64,000 nucleotides of DNA from Paratractidigestivibacter sp963605405 (lineage in GTDB: Bacteria; Actinomycetota; Coriobacteriia; Coriobacteriales; Atopobiaceae). The position numbers and the translations under genes are program-made. Shown piece after piece: positions 16,960 to 25,429 of the stretch. The notes under the pieces were generated by a model. It was not told the DNA's origin and did not search any database. It saw only the letters and a program-made list of their open reading frames with translations. Position 1 is the first letter of the stretch, and each line of letters opens with the position of its first letter. The stretch covers positions 44,401-108,400 of the forward strand of contig CAVCUP010000006.1 of NCBI GenBank assembly GCA_963605405.1, written 5' to 3'.

Positions 16960-18021
16960 CTAGCCCTCGACGTCCGCCGTGGCGGTGGTGTCGATGGTCG
17001 CGATGATGTGGCCGTAGACGTTGGGCAGGACGGGGATGAACACGCCGGACGCCTTGGTCCAGGTGGCAACGGGGTCGGGGGTGTCCCAGCGGGTGCAGGT
17101 GACGAACTGCATCTGGCGCTTCTCGTCGAACGCGCCACCCTGCTCAAGCTCCTCGGGGGTCACGCCCCAAAGGCCGGTGCCGACGGAGCCGTCGTAACCC
17201 ACGGAGCACATGACGAACTTGTCCTCGGGGAAGAAGCGGCCCTGGGACACGCTGCCGCCGTCGGTGCCGATGACGCCGTAGCGCTCCTCGTCGACGGAGA
17301 GCGTCAGGCCGTTGAACTGCTGCGCGAGCAGGCTGTTCACCTGGGCCAGGCTGGGCAGGATGCCCGCGCCGTTGACGCCGAAGATGGCCTTCTGCACGGC
17401 GGCGTTGCGCTGAATGAGGGCGAACACCTTCTTAGAGGTGATGCCGACGGTCGGGGTCTGGCCCTTGCCCTCGGCGATGGTCACCCAGTTGTCGATGTCG
17501 CCCAGGATGTCGGCATCGGAAGCTCCCCAGGCGCCGGTGACCTTCTGGTCGTCTGGCACGCCGAAGTCGACCTCCATGGAGACGTTGTTCTCGGAGATGA
17601 CCATCTTGCCGGTGGAAAGCGCCTCCATCTTGGCCTTCTCGACGCGGGCCACGACGGACTCGGCGGTGCGGGCCACGTCGTCGAACACGTAGCGGCGCAC
17701 GGAGTCCATCTGCATGTCCAGGCCGCGCGTGATACGGCGCAGGCGCTCGGAGAGGTTGATCTTCTCCTTGATGAGCAGGGACTCGGTGGTGACGCGCTCG
17801 AACGGCACGCGGGAGCCGATGTGGGCCTCGGTGTCGAAGCCGTGGATCATCGCCACGGTGGGCAGGTTGCCGTTCTCGGACAGGCGGGAGTACTCGGCCT
17901 CGATGTACTGCGTCTTGCGGTCCGGGAACAGGCGGGAGCCGGTGTAGCTGCGCTGGACGTTGAAGCCCTGCGAGAAATCGAGCATGTCGCGCTCGGTGAT
18001 GAGGTCGGAAATCAAACGCAT
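16960..18021 (-). CDS. Major capsid protein (gpE family)
   Basis: 353 aa. Shows the lambda gpE-family course: GSRLFPDRKTQYIEAEYSR, SRVPFERVTTESLLIKEK (N-arm/E-loop region), GVTPEELEQGG and a C-terminal VYGHIIATIDTTATADVEG. Strong AAAGGGG site. Follows the decoration-like gene. Confidence 0.92.
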   Translation of the reverse strand: MRLISDLITERDMLDFSQGFNVQRSYTGSRLFPDRKTQYIEAEYSRLSENGNLPTVAMIHGFDTEAHIGSRVPFERVTTESLLIKEKINLSERLRRITRGLDMQMDSVRRYVFDDVARTAESVVARVEKAKMEALSTGKMVISENNVSMEVDFGVPDDQKVTGAWGASDADILGDIDNWVTIAEGKGQTPTVGITSKKVFALIQRNAAVQKAIFGVNGAGILPSLAQVNSLLAQQFNGLTLSVDEERYGVIGTDGGSVSQGRFFPEDKFVMCSVGYDGSVGTGLWGVTPEELEQGGAFDEKRQMQFVTCTRWDTPDPVATWTKASGVFIPVLPNVYGHIIATIDTTATADVEG

Positions 18022-18039
18022 GTTGCTATGCCCCTTTCG

Positions 18040-18354
18040 TTAAACCAGGTAGAGGCCCGCTGCGGCGAGGGTGGTCTTCTTCGCCTTGGCCTCTGCGGAT
18101 ACTTTGTCGGCCTTGAGTCGGCCCTGGAAGATGACCGCCGCCGGGTACTTGTCGGTGTCGGTCATGTCGTAGTCCTCGAGGAACACGCCGAACTCGGACG
18201 TGCCCGTGTAGAGGTCGCCCGCCTTGATGAGCTTGCGGCCATCGACCTCCTTGGCCATGGCCTGCGTTGCGGTGCGGGTCTTCGCGACGATGCCCACCTC
18301 GGAATCGAGGATGCTTTCGGACTCGCCGTAGGTGAACGCCTTATTGAGCGCCAT
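18040..18354 (-). CDS. Head decoration-like protein
   Basis: 104 aa between scaffold and capsid genes (GVFLEDYDMTDTDKYPAAVIFQGRLK), the usual place and pattern of a lambda gpD-like or capsid-associated protein. GGAGG site before ATG 18354. Confidence 0.68.
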   Translation of the reverse strand: MALNKAFTYGESESILDSEVGIVAKTRTATQAMAKEVDGRKLIKAGDLYTGTSEFGVFLEDYDMTDTDKYPAAVIFQGRLKADKVSAEAKAKKTTLAAAGLYLV

Positions 18355-19039
18355 CTTTCTTTCCTCCGTTCATTCGGTTGCTGTAGTCGGATGCGAACTT
18401 GGAAGCGAACGACTGGCTGGGCTTGCTGCCCGCCCCGTCCTTCGGGGGCTGACGCTTCAGCGCCTCCTGCACGGCGGCGTCGACCGCCTTGGGGAACAGG
18501 TCCTTGATCTTGGAAATCGCAGCGTTGGTGTCGTCCGCCGTCTCCGAGACGAACATGGACAGAAGCTCGTCTCCCAGGTCGATGCCCGCCGATTTCAGCT
18601 CTGAGCGCGCGACGCCCATCTGCTCGGACAGGTTGATCTGGCGCTCAAGCTCGGCCTTCTCGTCCTGCGCCTTCTTCAGCTCGTACTGCGCGCGCTGAAG
18701 GTCGTTCATGCCAGCCAGCTTCTCGGCCTCGGAGCGCTTGTCGTCGGCCTGCTGCGCGAGCTGCTCGCGGATGCGCTTCTCGAGCTTCTTGCCCTCGCGC
18801 GCCAGCTTCTGCTGGACGATCGCGTTCACCTCGTCGTCGGTGTAGGTCTTGCCGGTCGGCTTCGCGCCGGTGCCGCCGTCGCCCCCGTCGCCCTGCTGCT
18901 GGCCGGGGTCTCCGCCGTCGCCGTCCTCGTCGCCGCCGTTGCCCCCGTCTCCCTGCTGCTGGCCGGGGTCGCCCTGCTGCTGGACGTGGCTCTCGCCGTC
19001 GATGTTCGAGAACACTTGTCGGTTGTTGCTGTTTGGCAT
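18341..19039 (-). CDS. Capsid scaffolding protein (DUF4355-like)
   Basis: 232 aa. N-terminal ~60 residues are a low-complexity Gly/Gln/Asp stretch with repeated PGQQQGDGG units; then a typical scaffold domain starting TYTDDEVNAIVQQKLAREGKK, a coiled coil (AQYELKKAQDEKAELERQI) and a helical C-terminus. The ATG at 19039 follows GGAGGG; upstream ATGs lack a ribosome site. Confidence 0.85.
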   Translation of the reverse strand: MPNSNNRQVFSNIDGESHVQQQGDPGQQQGDGGNGGDEDGDGGDPGQQQGDGGDGGTGAKPTGKTYTDDEVNAIVQQKLAREGKKLEKRIREQLAQQADDKRSEAEKLAGMNDLQRAQYELKKAQDEKAELERQINLSEQMGVARSELKSAGIDLGDELLSMFVSETADDTNAAISKIKDLFPKAVDAAVQEALKRQPPKDGAGSKPSQSFASKFASDYSNRMNGGKKDGAQ

Positions 19040-19198
19040 ATCTCGCACCCTCCATAAGGTTTTCCCGTGTCTCATGCCTGCACGTATCCCGTAGCTTTTA
19101 GCGGGTTCCACGCCTGCCCGTTGCCGTGGCTTTTAACGACCTCAACGCTCGGTCGGTCTTTGACCCGGCTAGTGTCCCGCGTGCGTGAGATTCGGCCC
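19040..19198 (-). promoter_or_regulatory. Gap before head genes
   Basis: 160 bp without a gene. On the minus strand it has an imperfect direct repeat, GTTAAAAGCCACGG and GCTAAAAGCTACGG, 34 bp apart, and the decamer AATCTCACGC also seen near 25415-25424 and in similar form near 3526. It follows a terminated unit, so it probably carries the promoter of the capsid-tail operon, but no consensus -35/-10 pair is evident. Confidence 0.35.
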
Positions 19199-19462
19199 TT
19201 ACGAAGGGTCTAGGACGTCCTCGAGCTGTTCCAGGCTCGGGAGGCCGGCCATGCGCTCGACCTCCTCGCCGTCGTCGGTGATGACCACCATGGGGATTCG
19301 CGTTATCCGCTCAGAGCCGTTCAGGCGCTCCATGAGGCCGTCCCAGCCCCAGTGTTCGCGCACCTGTTCGGGATACTCGGATGCGAGCGGCTCTATGACC
19401 GCCTTTCGGTAGGCTTCGCACGCGGGGCATCCCCGGCGCGTGATGTACTCGGCCCTTATCAC
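19199..19462 (-). CDS. Phage thioredoxin/glutaredoxin-like protein
   Basis: 87 aa from GTG 19462, which follows GGAGGAGAC. Redox motif CPAC at ~11-14 in YITRRGCPACEAY, then a cis-Pro region (ITRIPMVVITDDGEEV) and a C-terminal helix: a thioredoxin fold of glutaredoxin size. It would reduce disulfides in the cytoplasm; in phages such proteins can serve ribonucleotide reductase or a polymerase, neither of which is visible here. It sits alone between the packaging and head operons. Confidence 0.8.
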   Translation of the reverse strand: MIRAEYITRRGCPACEAYRKAVIEPLASEYPEQVREHWGWDGLMERLNGSERITRIPMVVITDDGEEVERMAGLPSLEQLEDVLDPS

Positions 19463-19478
19463 GTCTCCTCCAATCGCC

Positions 19479-19505
19479 AAAGAAAAGCCCCCGGAATGGG
19501 GGCTT
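19479..19505 (-). terminator. Terminator after the MuF toxin/immunity pair
   Basis: Stem AAGCCCCC/GGGGGCTT with a 5-nt loop followed on the minus strand by TTTTCTTT. Ends the packaging transcript 35 bp after the 69-aa gene. Confidence 0.85.
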
Positions 19506-19539
19506 CGTTCTACCTTGACGGTGAGAAGGGTGTTCGTTT

Positions 19540-19749
19540 TTAGCGGTTAAGTTCCTTGTTTCGCCTGCGGATGATGGCCCCTGCCTGCTCCTGGCTTATC
19601 TCGTCGAGCCACAGCTCGCCTATGAGCGTGTCCCACAGCTCGGGATCGTCGTGCCACCTGCCCAGCGTGAAGTTGTACGTCTCGGCGGTGCCCGCCTCAA
19701 GGTCGATGCGCGACACGCGCTTTCCCGATTCATCGGTGTAGTAGGTCAT
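19540..19749 (-). CDS. Small acidic protein coupled to MuF toxin-type gene (candidate immunity protein)
   Basis: 69 aa, net acidic, starting MTYYTDESGK and ending IIRRRNKELNR. Its ATG overlaps the stop of the minor head gene (ATGA, 4 bp), giving translational coupling, and a terminator follows. In phage MuF polymorphic toxins the immunity gene lies directly downstream, so an immunity role is inferred from position and size only. Confidence 0.6.
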   Translation of the reverse strand: MTYYTDESGKRVSRIDLEAGTAETYNFTLGRWHDDPELWDTLIGELWLDEISQEQAGAIIRRRNKELNR

Positions 19750-21272
19750 TTGCGCACCTCCTCGATGTTTGGCGGGGTCGTCAGCCCGTCGGACAGCTCT
19801 ATCATGCGGCGCACAAGCTCGGCGCGGCGCTTCGGGTCGGTCTCGGGCAAGCGGGCTTCCTCGTACAGCTTGTGCAGCTCGTTCTCCTTCAGCGCCAGCG
19901 ACTCTGGCGTGTGGAACTGAAGCTCGAACCTGAAGCCGTCGGGCGTCTCGAGCTGGCAATTGACGCCGCGATAGGTGACGCCCGTGCTTTGCAGCGTGTT
20001 CTTGACCTTGACCAGAGTATAGCCCGCCTTCTCAAGCTCGGCGCGGATGCGGGCGAACTCGTCGGCGAAGCTCTCCGTTTGCAGCTGGTAGGTGTACCAA
20101 AGCACGTCGTGGATGCCGTCCGCCGCCTCTTGCTCGGTGATCACGTCCTTGTACGAGTCGGTTCTGATTTTGCGTGCTAGCGACTGCTGGCCCTTGAGCC
20201 TGAAATCAAGCCCCGCGAGCGTCGAGCCAACGCGTTGGAGCGATTGCAGGAAGGACGTGGTCTCAGGCTCGCGAACCATGGCGTCGGAGCGCAGGCGCAT
20301 GGCGTGCGTCGCCGAGTCGCCGCCGCGCTTCTGCACGTACTCGTCTATCCACTTGTCCCAGTCGGCGACCTCGAGCGTGTACGAGCAGCGGCACCACGGG
20401 TGCATCGGCGGGAAGTTCGTGCCGGGCATGCGCTCAGAGAGCTTGGCGGGATGCTGCTTCTGGTATGCCTCCAGTCCCCGGCAAGCCTCGCAGGCCTTGC
20501 CGTCGTGGACGCAGCTTATGGCGTAGCACTCGAAGTCGGACTCGTGCACACGGGCCTGCGCCTCGTTGAAGAGGTACGTCCCCTCGGTGTACACGAGCCG
20601 CATGGCTGTGCGCACGCCGCTGTGGCCCAACCTCTCCCGCAGCGCCCGGGAGACCTCGTCGTAGGAGACGCCGCGCGCTATGAGCTTGGAGAAGTCGTCG
20701 TTGAGGTACGCGGCCAGCTTCTCGCGGCTCGCCCAGATGCGCTCGGAGAAGTCCCCTCCGGACGCCCAAGCCGCCCCGACCGTGGCCCTGACGATCTCGG
20801 AGTCGTAGCGGTAGAAGTCCGTGCCGAAGCCCATCTCCTCGGCGGCGATGTTGGCCGCACGTCGCGCCTGCTCGGTGAAGTGACGCTCAAGCCCCTCCTG
20901 CTCGATGGCCCCGATCTCGTACTGCTGGATGCGTATCTGCAGCTGGATGGCCTCAAGCTCGTTCAGCCGGTAGATGGACTCGCGCACCGGCATGAGGTCG
21001 GCGTACTGCGGGTACTTCCTGACGAACTCGTCCATGCGCTCCATCAGGAGCGTTGTGTCCTCGGCGCTGATGGACTGCAGCAGCCGCCGATACTCGATCA
21101 CCTTGTCCTCGCCGTACCGGGCGTAGTAGGCGGCTATGAGGCGGTCGAGCTTCGCCGCCTCGCTGGCATAGATCCTCTCCAAGTCGCTGCGGAGCGCCGC
21201 CTCGTCCTCGGAGAGCTGCGCCAGGAACTCCTCCCGGCGCAGCTGCCAGTACTCGTCGTTAGGCTTGCTCAT
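19746..21272 (-). CDS. MuF-type minor head protein with C-terminal RelA/SpoT-like domain
   Basis: 508 aa. The first ~300 residues are an SPP1 gp7/Mu F minor head protein, ending with the metal-binding pattern CEAC...HPWCRC (~262-296). An extra domain follows (~350-480): DFRLKGQQSLARKI, IHDVLWYTYQLQTE, GYTLVKVKN, YRGVNCQLETPDGFRFELQF, HTPES...ENELHKLYEE, which matches the order of motifs in the RelA/SpoT nucleotidyltransferase fold. MuF proteins with exchangeable toxic C-termini are a known class of phage-borne polymorphic toxins, thought to be carried in the virion. The domain call is from motif order and not from a structure search. Canonical alarmone-synthetase residues are only partly kept, so activity is uncertain. 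Confidence 0.8.
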   Translation of the reverse strand: MSKPNDEYWQLRREEFLAQLSEDEAALRSDLERIYASEAAKLDRLIAAYYARYGEDKVIEYRRLLQSISAEDTTLLMERMDEFVRKYPQYADLMPVRESIYRLNELEAIQLQIRIQQYEIGAIEQEGLERHFTEQARRAANIAAEEMGFGTDFYRYDSEIVRATVGAAWASGGDFSERIWASREKLAAYLNDDFSKLIARGVSYDEVSRALRERLGHSGVRTAMRLVYTEGTYLFNEAQARVHESDFECYAISCVHDGKACEACRGLEAYQKQHPAKLSERMPGTNFPPMHPWCRCSYTLEVADWDKWIDEYVQKRGGDSATHAMRLRSDAMVREPETTSFLQSLQRVGSTLAGLDFRLKGQQSLARKIRTDSYKDVITEQEAADGIHDVLWYTYQLQTESFADEFARIRAELEKAGYTLVKVKNTLQSTGVTYRGVNCQLETPDGFRFELQFHTPESLALKENELHKLYEEARLPETDPKRRAELVRRMIELSDGLTTPPNIEEVRK

Positions 21273-21690
21273 CGCTGCCCGTCAGAAGCTCGATGATCTG
21301 GGCCTTGGTCGCGTTCTTCGGGAGGGAGATGCCACTTCCCTTGGCAAGCTCGCGCAGGTCGTTGAGCTTCATGGCCTTCAGGGCCGCGTCCTCGTCGTCC
21401 TCGGGCTGCTCCACGGCGTCGCCAGGCGCCTCGCCCTCGGCGGACGATTCCTGCTGCTCCTGCGGCCGCTCGCCGCCATCGGGCTGCTCCACGGCGTCGA
21501 AACCCTCGAGCACGCCCACGGCCACGAGGTCTTCGCGGATGTAGCCCGCGCGGCACTTGAGCCACCCGGGCGCCGCCCCCTCGACCTCTACGGCGGTGCC
21601 GTCGGCCAGCGTGCCGACCACGGGCGCGCCAGGCTCCGGCTGCTCGCGCACGGCCAGCTGCTTGCCCCTGCTATAGATCGCTACCTTCAT
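21259..21690 (-). CDS. Phage protein with SH3-like and HeH/SAP-like ends
   Basis: 143 aa from ATG 21690 (AAAGGAAACGG). Residues 1-55 look like a bacterial SH3 domain (KQLAVREQPEPGAPVVGTL, CRAGYIREDLV); an acidic linker; then a helix-extended-loop-helix motif (LNDLRELAKGSGISLPKNATKAQ is of the HeH/SAP type) that binds nucleic acid in other proteins. Encoded between portal and minor head genes. Confidence 0.7.
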   Translation of the reverse strand: MKVAIYSRGKQLAVREQPEPGAPVVGTLADGTAVEVEGAAPGWLKCRAGYIREDLVAVGVLEGFDAVEQPDGGERPQEQQESSAEGEAPGDAVEQPEDDEDAALKAMKLNDLRELAKGSGISLPKNATKAQIIELLTGSDEQA

Positions 21691-23254
21691 TTCCGTTTCC
21701 TTTCTCGTCGTCCTTGTCGTCAAGGTATCCCGCCGCCGTCTCGTCGTCGACGCCGATGAGCTTGAGCATCGCCAGCGCGTTCCTGCGCGTCATCGTCCCC
21801 TTGCCGTACTGGCGCAGGATGGACGTGATCTTGTACATGTCCTGCCCGCCGACCGTGGGTGTGCGGTTCGTCGGCATGCCGCCGCTTATGGCCTCGGCCT
21901 TCTCGTCCTGCTCCTCGCGCTTGCGCTGCATCTCGGCCCTGGGGTCGCTCACGCAGGACAGCACGGAGAGCTGCGTCTCCTCGGACACGATGCCGGAGAG
22001 CTGGCCCGCCACGCTGGCCTCGGACTGCAGGTCGTCGGGCATGTTGCGGTGCATCGTCACCTCGACGGCCTTCCACTCGTCGCCGGCGAACCCGGCGTTG
22101 GGGTAGGCTGCGAGCAGCCGCAGGCGCTCCTGCACCCCGCGCTTGAACTTCAGCTCCTTGTTTCGCGCCAGGTTGCTCATGGGCATCATGCGCATCTTGA
22201 GCGCTATGCCCGAGGCGGTGGCGAAGTTGTCGTCGGTGATGTCGGGCACCATCGCCGTCTTGTAGATCAGCGTCTCCAAGCGGTTGATCAGGTTCTCCTG
22301 CACGGCGTCGGCGTTGGGCTTCACGAGGAACGCCACGTCCAGCCCCTCGGTGCTCTCGCCGTACAGGTTGATGATCTTGTTCTCCCGGATGTTGTCGATC
22401 TCGTCGTCGTCAAGCTCCTTGCCCTTGACCACCATGTAGCAGTCGCTGAAGTACTCGACGTCGTTGGCCTTCTCGGACAGCACCGCGTTGTATTGCTCGA
22501 TGAGGGACAGGACGCCCTCGTACAGGCCGCGCCCCTCGGTGTTCTGGCGGAAGTCCACGGCGGGCACGGAGCCGAAGGCGTGGGCGCTGGGTTCGCCGAA
22601 CGCCAGGCCCTCTGAGGAGCGCGCGAAGTCGACCACCTGCGCGGAGTCCGACCAGCTGCCCTTGATCGCGCCGTCGTCCCCGTAGAACCAGCGCACGAAG
22701 AACAGCGGGCGCCTCAGCACGGAGTCGTCGTAGACCATGAACGACGTGAGCGGCGACACCGCGACCGAGCGCGGCATGCCCTCCTCGTCCTGGTACAGCA
22801 TCTCGTAGGCGTGGCCGAACTTGGAGGCCATCTTGGACAGCTCCGCGTCCACGTCCTCCTGCATGTTCCTCGCCGCAAACTCGGCGATGAAGGCCTCCAC
22901 GGCCTCTTTGCGCGAATCGCCCATATCGTCGGCGCTGCGCACCGAGAGAGTCATGGGAACGCCGATGAAGTAGCCCTCGAAGGTCTGCGTGACCGTGTAC
23001 GCGAAGTCCGCCGCCATGCGGTTGTTCGGCTTGTAGTCCGGCCTCTTGCGCCAGGAGCGGTCGAAGATCGCGTAGCGGCCTCGGTATGCCGCGTCCAGAT
23101 ACTCGTAGCGCGGCTTGTGGTCCTGCTCGAACTCGTCCACGAGCCGCTGCAGGAGTTCGGGCGTCATCTCGGTGCCGGACGGCAGGCGGAAGTCGTCCGT
23201 CTCCGGCTCGCGCTGCATCTGGTCGTAGTAGAAGGAATGGAACTCGTGCGTCAC
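21671..23254 (-). CDS. Portal protein (SPP1 gp6-like)
   Basis: 527 aa with SPP1-family landmarks: PRYEYLDAAYRGRYAIFDR, a NNRMAADFAYTVTQTFEGYFIG stretch, EGVLSLIEQYNAVLSEKANDVEYF, and TASGIALKMRMMPM in the stem/crown region. Forms the dodecameric DNA gate. GTG 23254 is used because GGGAGG is 7 nt upstream. Confidence 0.93.
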   Translation of the reverse strand: MTHEFHSFYYDQMQREPETDDFRLPSGTEMTPELLQRLVDEFEQDHKPRYEYLDAAYRGRYAIFDRSWRKRPDYKPNNRMAADFAYTVTQTFEGYFIGVPMTLSVRSADDMGDSRKEAVEAFIAEFAARNMQEDVDAELSKMASKFGHAYEMLYQDEEGMPRSVAVSPLTSFMVYDDSVLRRPLFFVRWFYGDDGAIKGSWSDSAQVVDFARSSEGLAFGEPSAHAFGSVPAVDFRQNTEGRGLYEGVLSLIEQYNAVLSEKANDVEYFSDCYMVVKGKELDDDEIDNIRENKIINLYGESTEGLDVAFLVKPNADAVQENLINRLETLIYKTAMVPDITDDNFATASGIALKMRMMPMSNLARNKELKFKRGVQERLRLLAAYPNAGFAGDEWKAVEVTMHRNMPDDLQSEASVAGQLSGIVSEETQLSVLSCVSDPRAEMQRKREEQDEKAEAISGGMPTNRTPTVGGQDMYKITSILRQYGKGTMTRRNALAMLKLIGVDDETAAGYLDDKDDEKGNGNEGSDL

Positions 23255-24532
23255 TTAGATGCCTCCCTTGAAGAACTTCACGCCGGGGCGCGACTGCCAC
23301 TGCCTGATCGCGGACGCCAGCGAGTCGGGCATGTCGTCGTGCGCGGCGTTCTCGTTGTAGTCGAGCACCTGGTTCAAGGCATCCGCGTCGAGCGGGTACT
23401 GGTCGCAGTCCAGGAACCTCACGTTCGCCCACTGGCTGCGCAGGTGCGTGCTTATCTTGATGTACTTGTTCTCGCTCTCCTGGTATGAGCAGCACGGGCG
23501 CCCCCTGCGGATGATGGACTTCCTCAGGTAGCCCTTGTCGGCGTTGGACTCGCAGAAGACCGTGCCTATGCGCAGGGCCTTGCACTCGCCCAGGATCTCG
23601 CCCAGGCAGTCGTCCACGTGCCTGTGCCACATGCGGATGTGCGCGTACCAGGTGCCGCCGCACTCCTTGACGCAGGTGAAGGCCGTGTAGTCGGAGCCTC
23701 CGTAGCTCGCGTCGATGTGGCCTATGCCGTCGGCCAGCAGCTTCGGCTCCCTGAAGAACTGCGCGTTCGTGAACATGGCGTCCTCGTCGGCGATGTGCTT
23801 CAGCTCGTAGTTGGCGGCGAACAGCGACGGGGACATGCCGGCGCGCACGCGCTCTATCTCCTCGCGGGTCATGAGGCCCGTCTCGAAGCAGCTCCAGCGG
23901 CGGATGTTCGGCATCAGCTGGAAGGCGTCGTCCTTGTGCCAGGGCGTGCCGGTGTTGAAGATGCGCCCGCCTCGGTTGCGGATGTTCTGCAGCTCCATGT
24001 ACAGCAGCTTGATGCGCTCGCGCTCGGCGGCGGACACGCGGTCCTTCACGTTCACGATGTCGTCGGTGAACACCTTGTCGGCGTGCTTGCCCGTGAGCGA
24101 GCCGCCACAGCCGAGGCCTAGCAGCTGGGGAGCACCCGACACGCCCTGCTTGAGGTTCGTGGAGACGGACGACTGCGTGGCCTTCGTCACCACGAGGTCG
24201 GTGCCGTACAGCATGCGCGCGAGGGCCTGGAACCACTCGGACTGAAGCACGTTGGCGGTGGCCGTCATGACCTCGGCCACGTCGTCGTCGGTCTTGCGCA
24301 GGAAGATGACGCGCTCGGCGGGGAACAGCACGATGATGAACGCGAACGAGATATGCAGGCACGTGGTCTTGAAGGAGCCTCGGTGCGCCTGGATCGTCTC
24401 GTCCTCGGTGCCGAACACCATGTCCTTGATCCATTTGTTGTGAAGGGCGGTGAGCTTGTCGTATCCCAGCTTCACGGCGATGTCGGCGGGGCAGTCGTAC
24501 ACGAGGTCTATCAGGTCAGCCTTTGTCGGCAT
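23255..24532 (-). CDS. Terminase large subunit
   Basis: 425 aa. ATPase half with a deviant Walker A (AHRGSFKTT, ~55), FAFIIVLFP, RKTDDDVAEVM and Walker B-like KVFTDDIV; nuclease half with HIDASYGGSDYTAF (first acidic cluster), FCESNADKG and DMPDSLASAI. Cuts and pumps concatemeric DNA into the procapsid. ATG 24532 chosen over an upstream TTG. Confidence 0.93.
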   Translation of the reverse strand: MPTKADLIDLVYDCPADIAVKLGYDKLTALHNKWIKDMVFGTEDETIQAHRGSFKTTCLHISFAFIIVLFPAERVIFLRKTDDDVAEVMTATANVLQSEWFQALARMLYGTDLVVTKATQSSVSTNLKQGVSGAPQLLGLGCGGSLTGKHADKVFTDDIVNVKDRVSAAERERIKLLYMELQNIRNRGGRIFNTGTPWHKDDAFQLMPNIRRWSCFETGLMTREEIERVRAGMSPSLFAANYELKHIADEDAMFTNAQFFREPKLLADGIGHIDASYGGSDYTAFTCVKECGGTWYAHIRMWHRHVDDCLGEILGECKALRIGTVFCESNADKGYLRKSIIRRGRPCCSYQESENKYIKISTHLRSQWANVRFLDCDQYPLDADALNQVLDYNENAAHDDMPDSLASAIRQWQSRPGVKFFKGGI

Positions 24533-24929
24533 GTCGCCTCGCCTCAATCAGCTTGCCGATCTCCTCGGCGGCATGGGTGACGTCGGCGGACACCTCTACC
24601 CGCTCGACGGGCTTCTCGCCCGCCGTGTCGCGCAGGAACTGGATGGCGGCGATGTCGCCGCGCATGGCCCTCTTCGCCACCTTGAGCACGCTTATCTCGG
24701 AGACCGTGAGCTTTCGGTCGGGGTAGTCCTCGAAGGACATGCCCTCCAACTCGTCAAGCTCGGCGTCGGTGCCCTCGAACGGCATGTGCAGCACGGTGCG
24801 CGCGATCTCCTGCAGCTGCTTCTTCTCGCGGCGCTTCTTGGCCGCCGCCTTGCCGGCCTTGGATGCCGCCGCGCGGCGCTGCTCGGGGGTCTGGTCGCGC
24901 TTTGGCTTGATCAGGTTCTCGTCGTTCAT
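24516..24929 (-). CDS. Terminase small subunit-like protein
   Basis: 137 aa; basic N-terminus with the pattern RRAAASKAGKAAAKKRREKK followed by acidic and helical parts (LTVSEISVLKVAKRAMRGD), as in DNA-binding small subunits of Gram-positive phages. Overlaps the large subunit by 17 bp. Confidence 0.72.
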   Translation of the reverse strand: MNDENLIKPKRDQTPEQRRAAASKAGKAAAKKRREKKQLQEIARTVLHMPFEGTDAELDELEGMSFEDYPDRKLTVSEISVLKVAKRAMRGDIAAIQFLRDTAGEKPVERVEVSADVTHAAEEIGKLIEARRHADKG

Positions 24930-24932
24930 GGG

Positions 24933-25172
24933 CTAGTCCTCGAACTCGAGGCCCATGAATCGCAGGCGCTTGTCAAGCTCGGCGAGCGCCCCGAAGTCGT
25001 TGGAGCCGTACACGAGGGCGTGGACGATGGCGGTGTCCATGACGTACTGCCACTGGCGCGCGTCCCAATGGTCGCTGCAACGGTCGTCGCGCCACGCGTT
25101 GAACCACGTGACGGTCTCGGGCGGCCAGTCCGTGTCGGCTGGAAGTGTCGGCTTCTCCTGCTTCGCTGCCAT
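24933..25172 (-). CDS. Terminase-associated helical protein
   Basis: 79 aa, W-rich: DWPPETVTWFNAWRDDRCSD, HWDARQWQYVMDTAIVHALV. This resembles the C-terminal part of P27-type small terminase subunits of actinobacterial phages. It may work with the next gene in DNA recognition. Confidence 0.55.
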   Translation of the reverse strand: MAAKQEKPTLPADTDWPPETVTWFNAWRDDRCSDHWDARQWQYVMDTAIVHALVYGSNDFGALAELDKRLRFMGLEFED

Positions 25173-25205
25173 GCGTTCACTCCTCTCTGGTTTGCGTCGT
25201 CGATG

Positions 25206-25238
25206 GAAAGGGCCAGCGCCTTAGGATCGCGCTGGCCC
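25206..25238 (-). terminator. Hairpin after the 33-aa gene
   Basis: 10-bp stem GGGCCAGCGC/GCGCTGGCCC (25210-25219, 25229-25238), followed on the minus strand by TTTCC. T-run short, so partial termination is likely. Confidence 0.6.
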
Positions 25239-25248
25239 TGGGTTCCCC

Positions 25249-25350
25249 CTAGTAGGAGGAGCGGCCGGAAGAGCTGCCGCGACCGCGATTGAACGCGGAG
25301 CGCACTCGGTTGGCGATGTTTCCCGCTGCCTGGCGAATACGACCGAACAT
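25249..25350 (-). CDS. 33-aa basic peptide
   Basis: Starts MFGRIRQAAGNIANRVRSAF after GAGGAGGC and ends with Gly/Ser/Arg repeats. An amphipathic basic helix with a disordered tail. It is set off by terminators on both sides, so it is a separate small transcription or processing unit. Unknown function. Confidence 0.55.
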   Translation of the reverse strand: MFGRIRQAAGNIANRVRSAFNRGRGSSSGRSSY

Positions 25351-25376
25351 GCCTGCCTCCTCTCGTTTTCGGGAAC

Positions 25377-25402
25377 AAAAAAGACGTCCCGAGGGACGCC
25401 TT
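25377..25402 (-). terminator. Rho-independent terminator
   Basis: On the minus strand: GGCGTCCC, a 2-nt loop and GGGACGTC, then TTTTTT. It ends the HTH/PAPS-reductase-like/192-aa unit just before the 33-aa gene. Confidence 0.88.
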
Positions 25403-25429
25403 GATTTTCCTATGCGCGTGAGATTGGCC

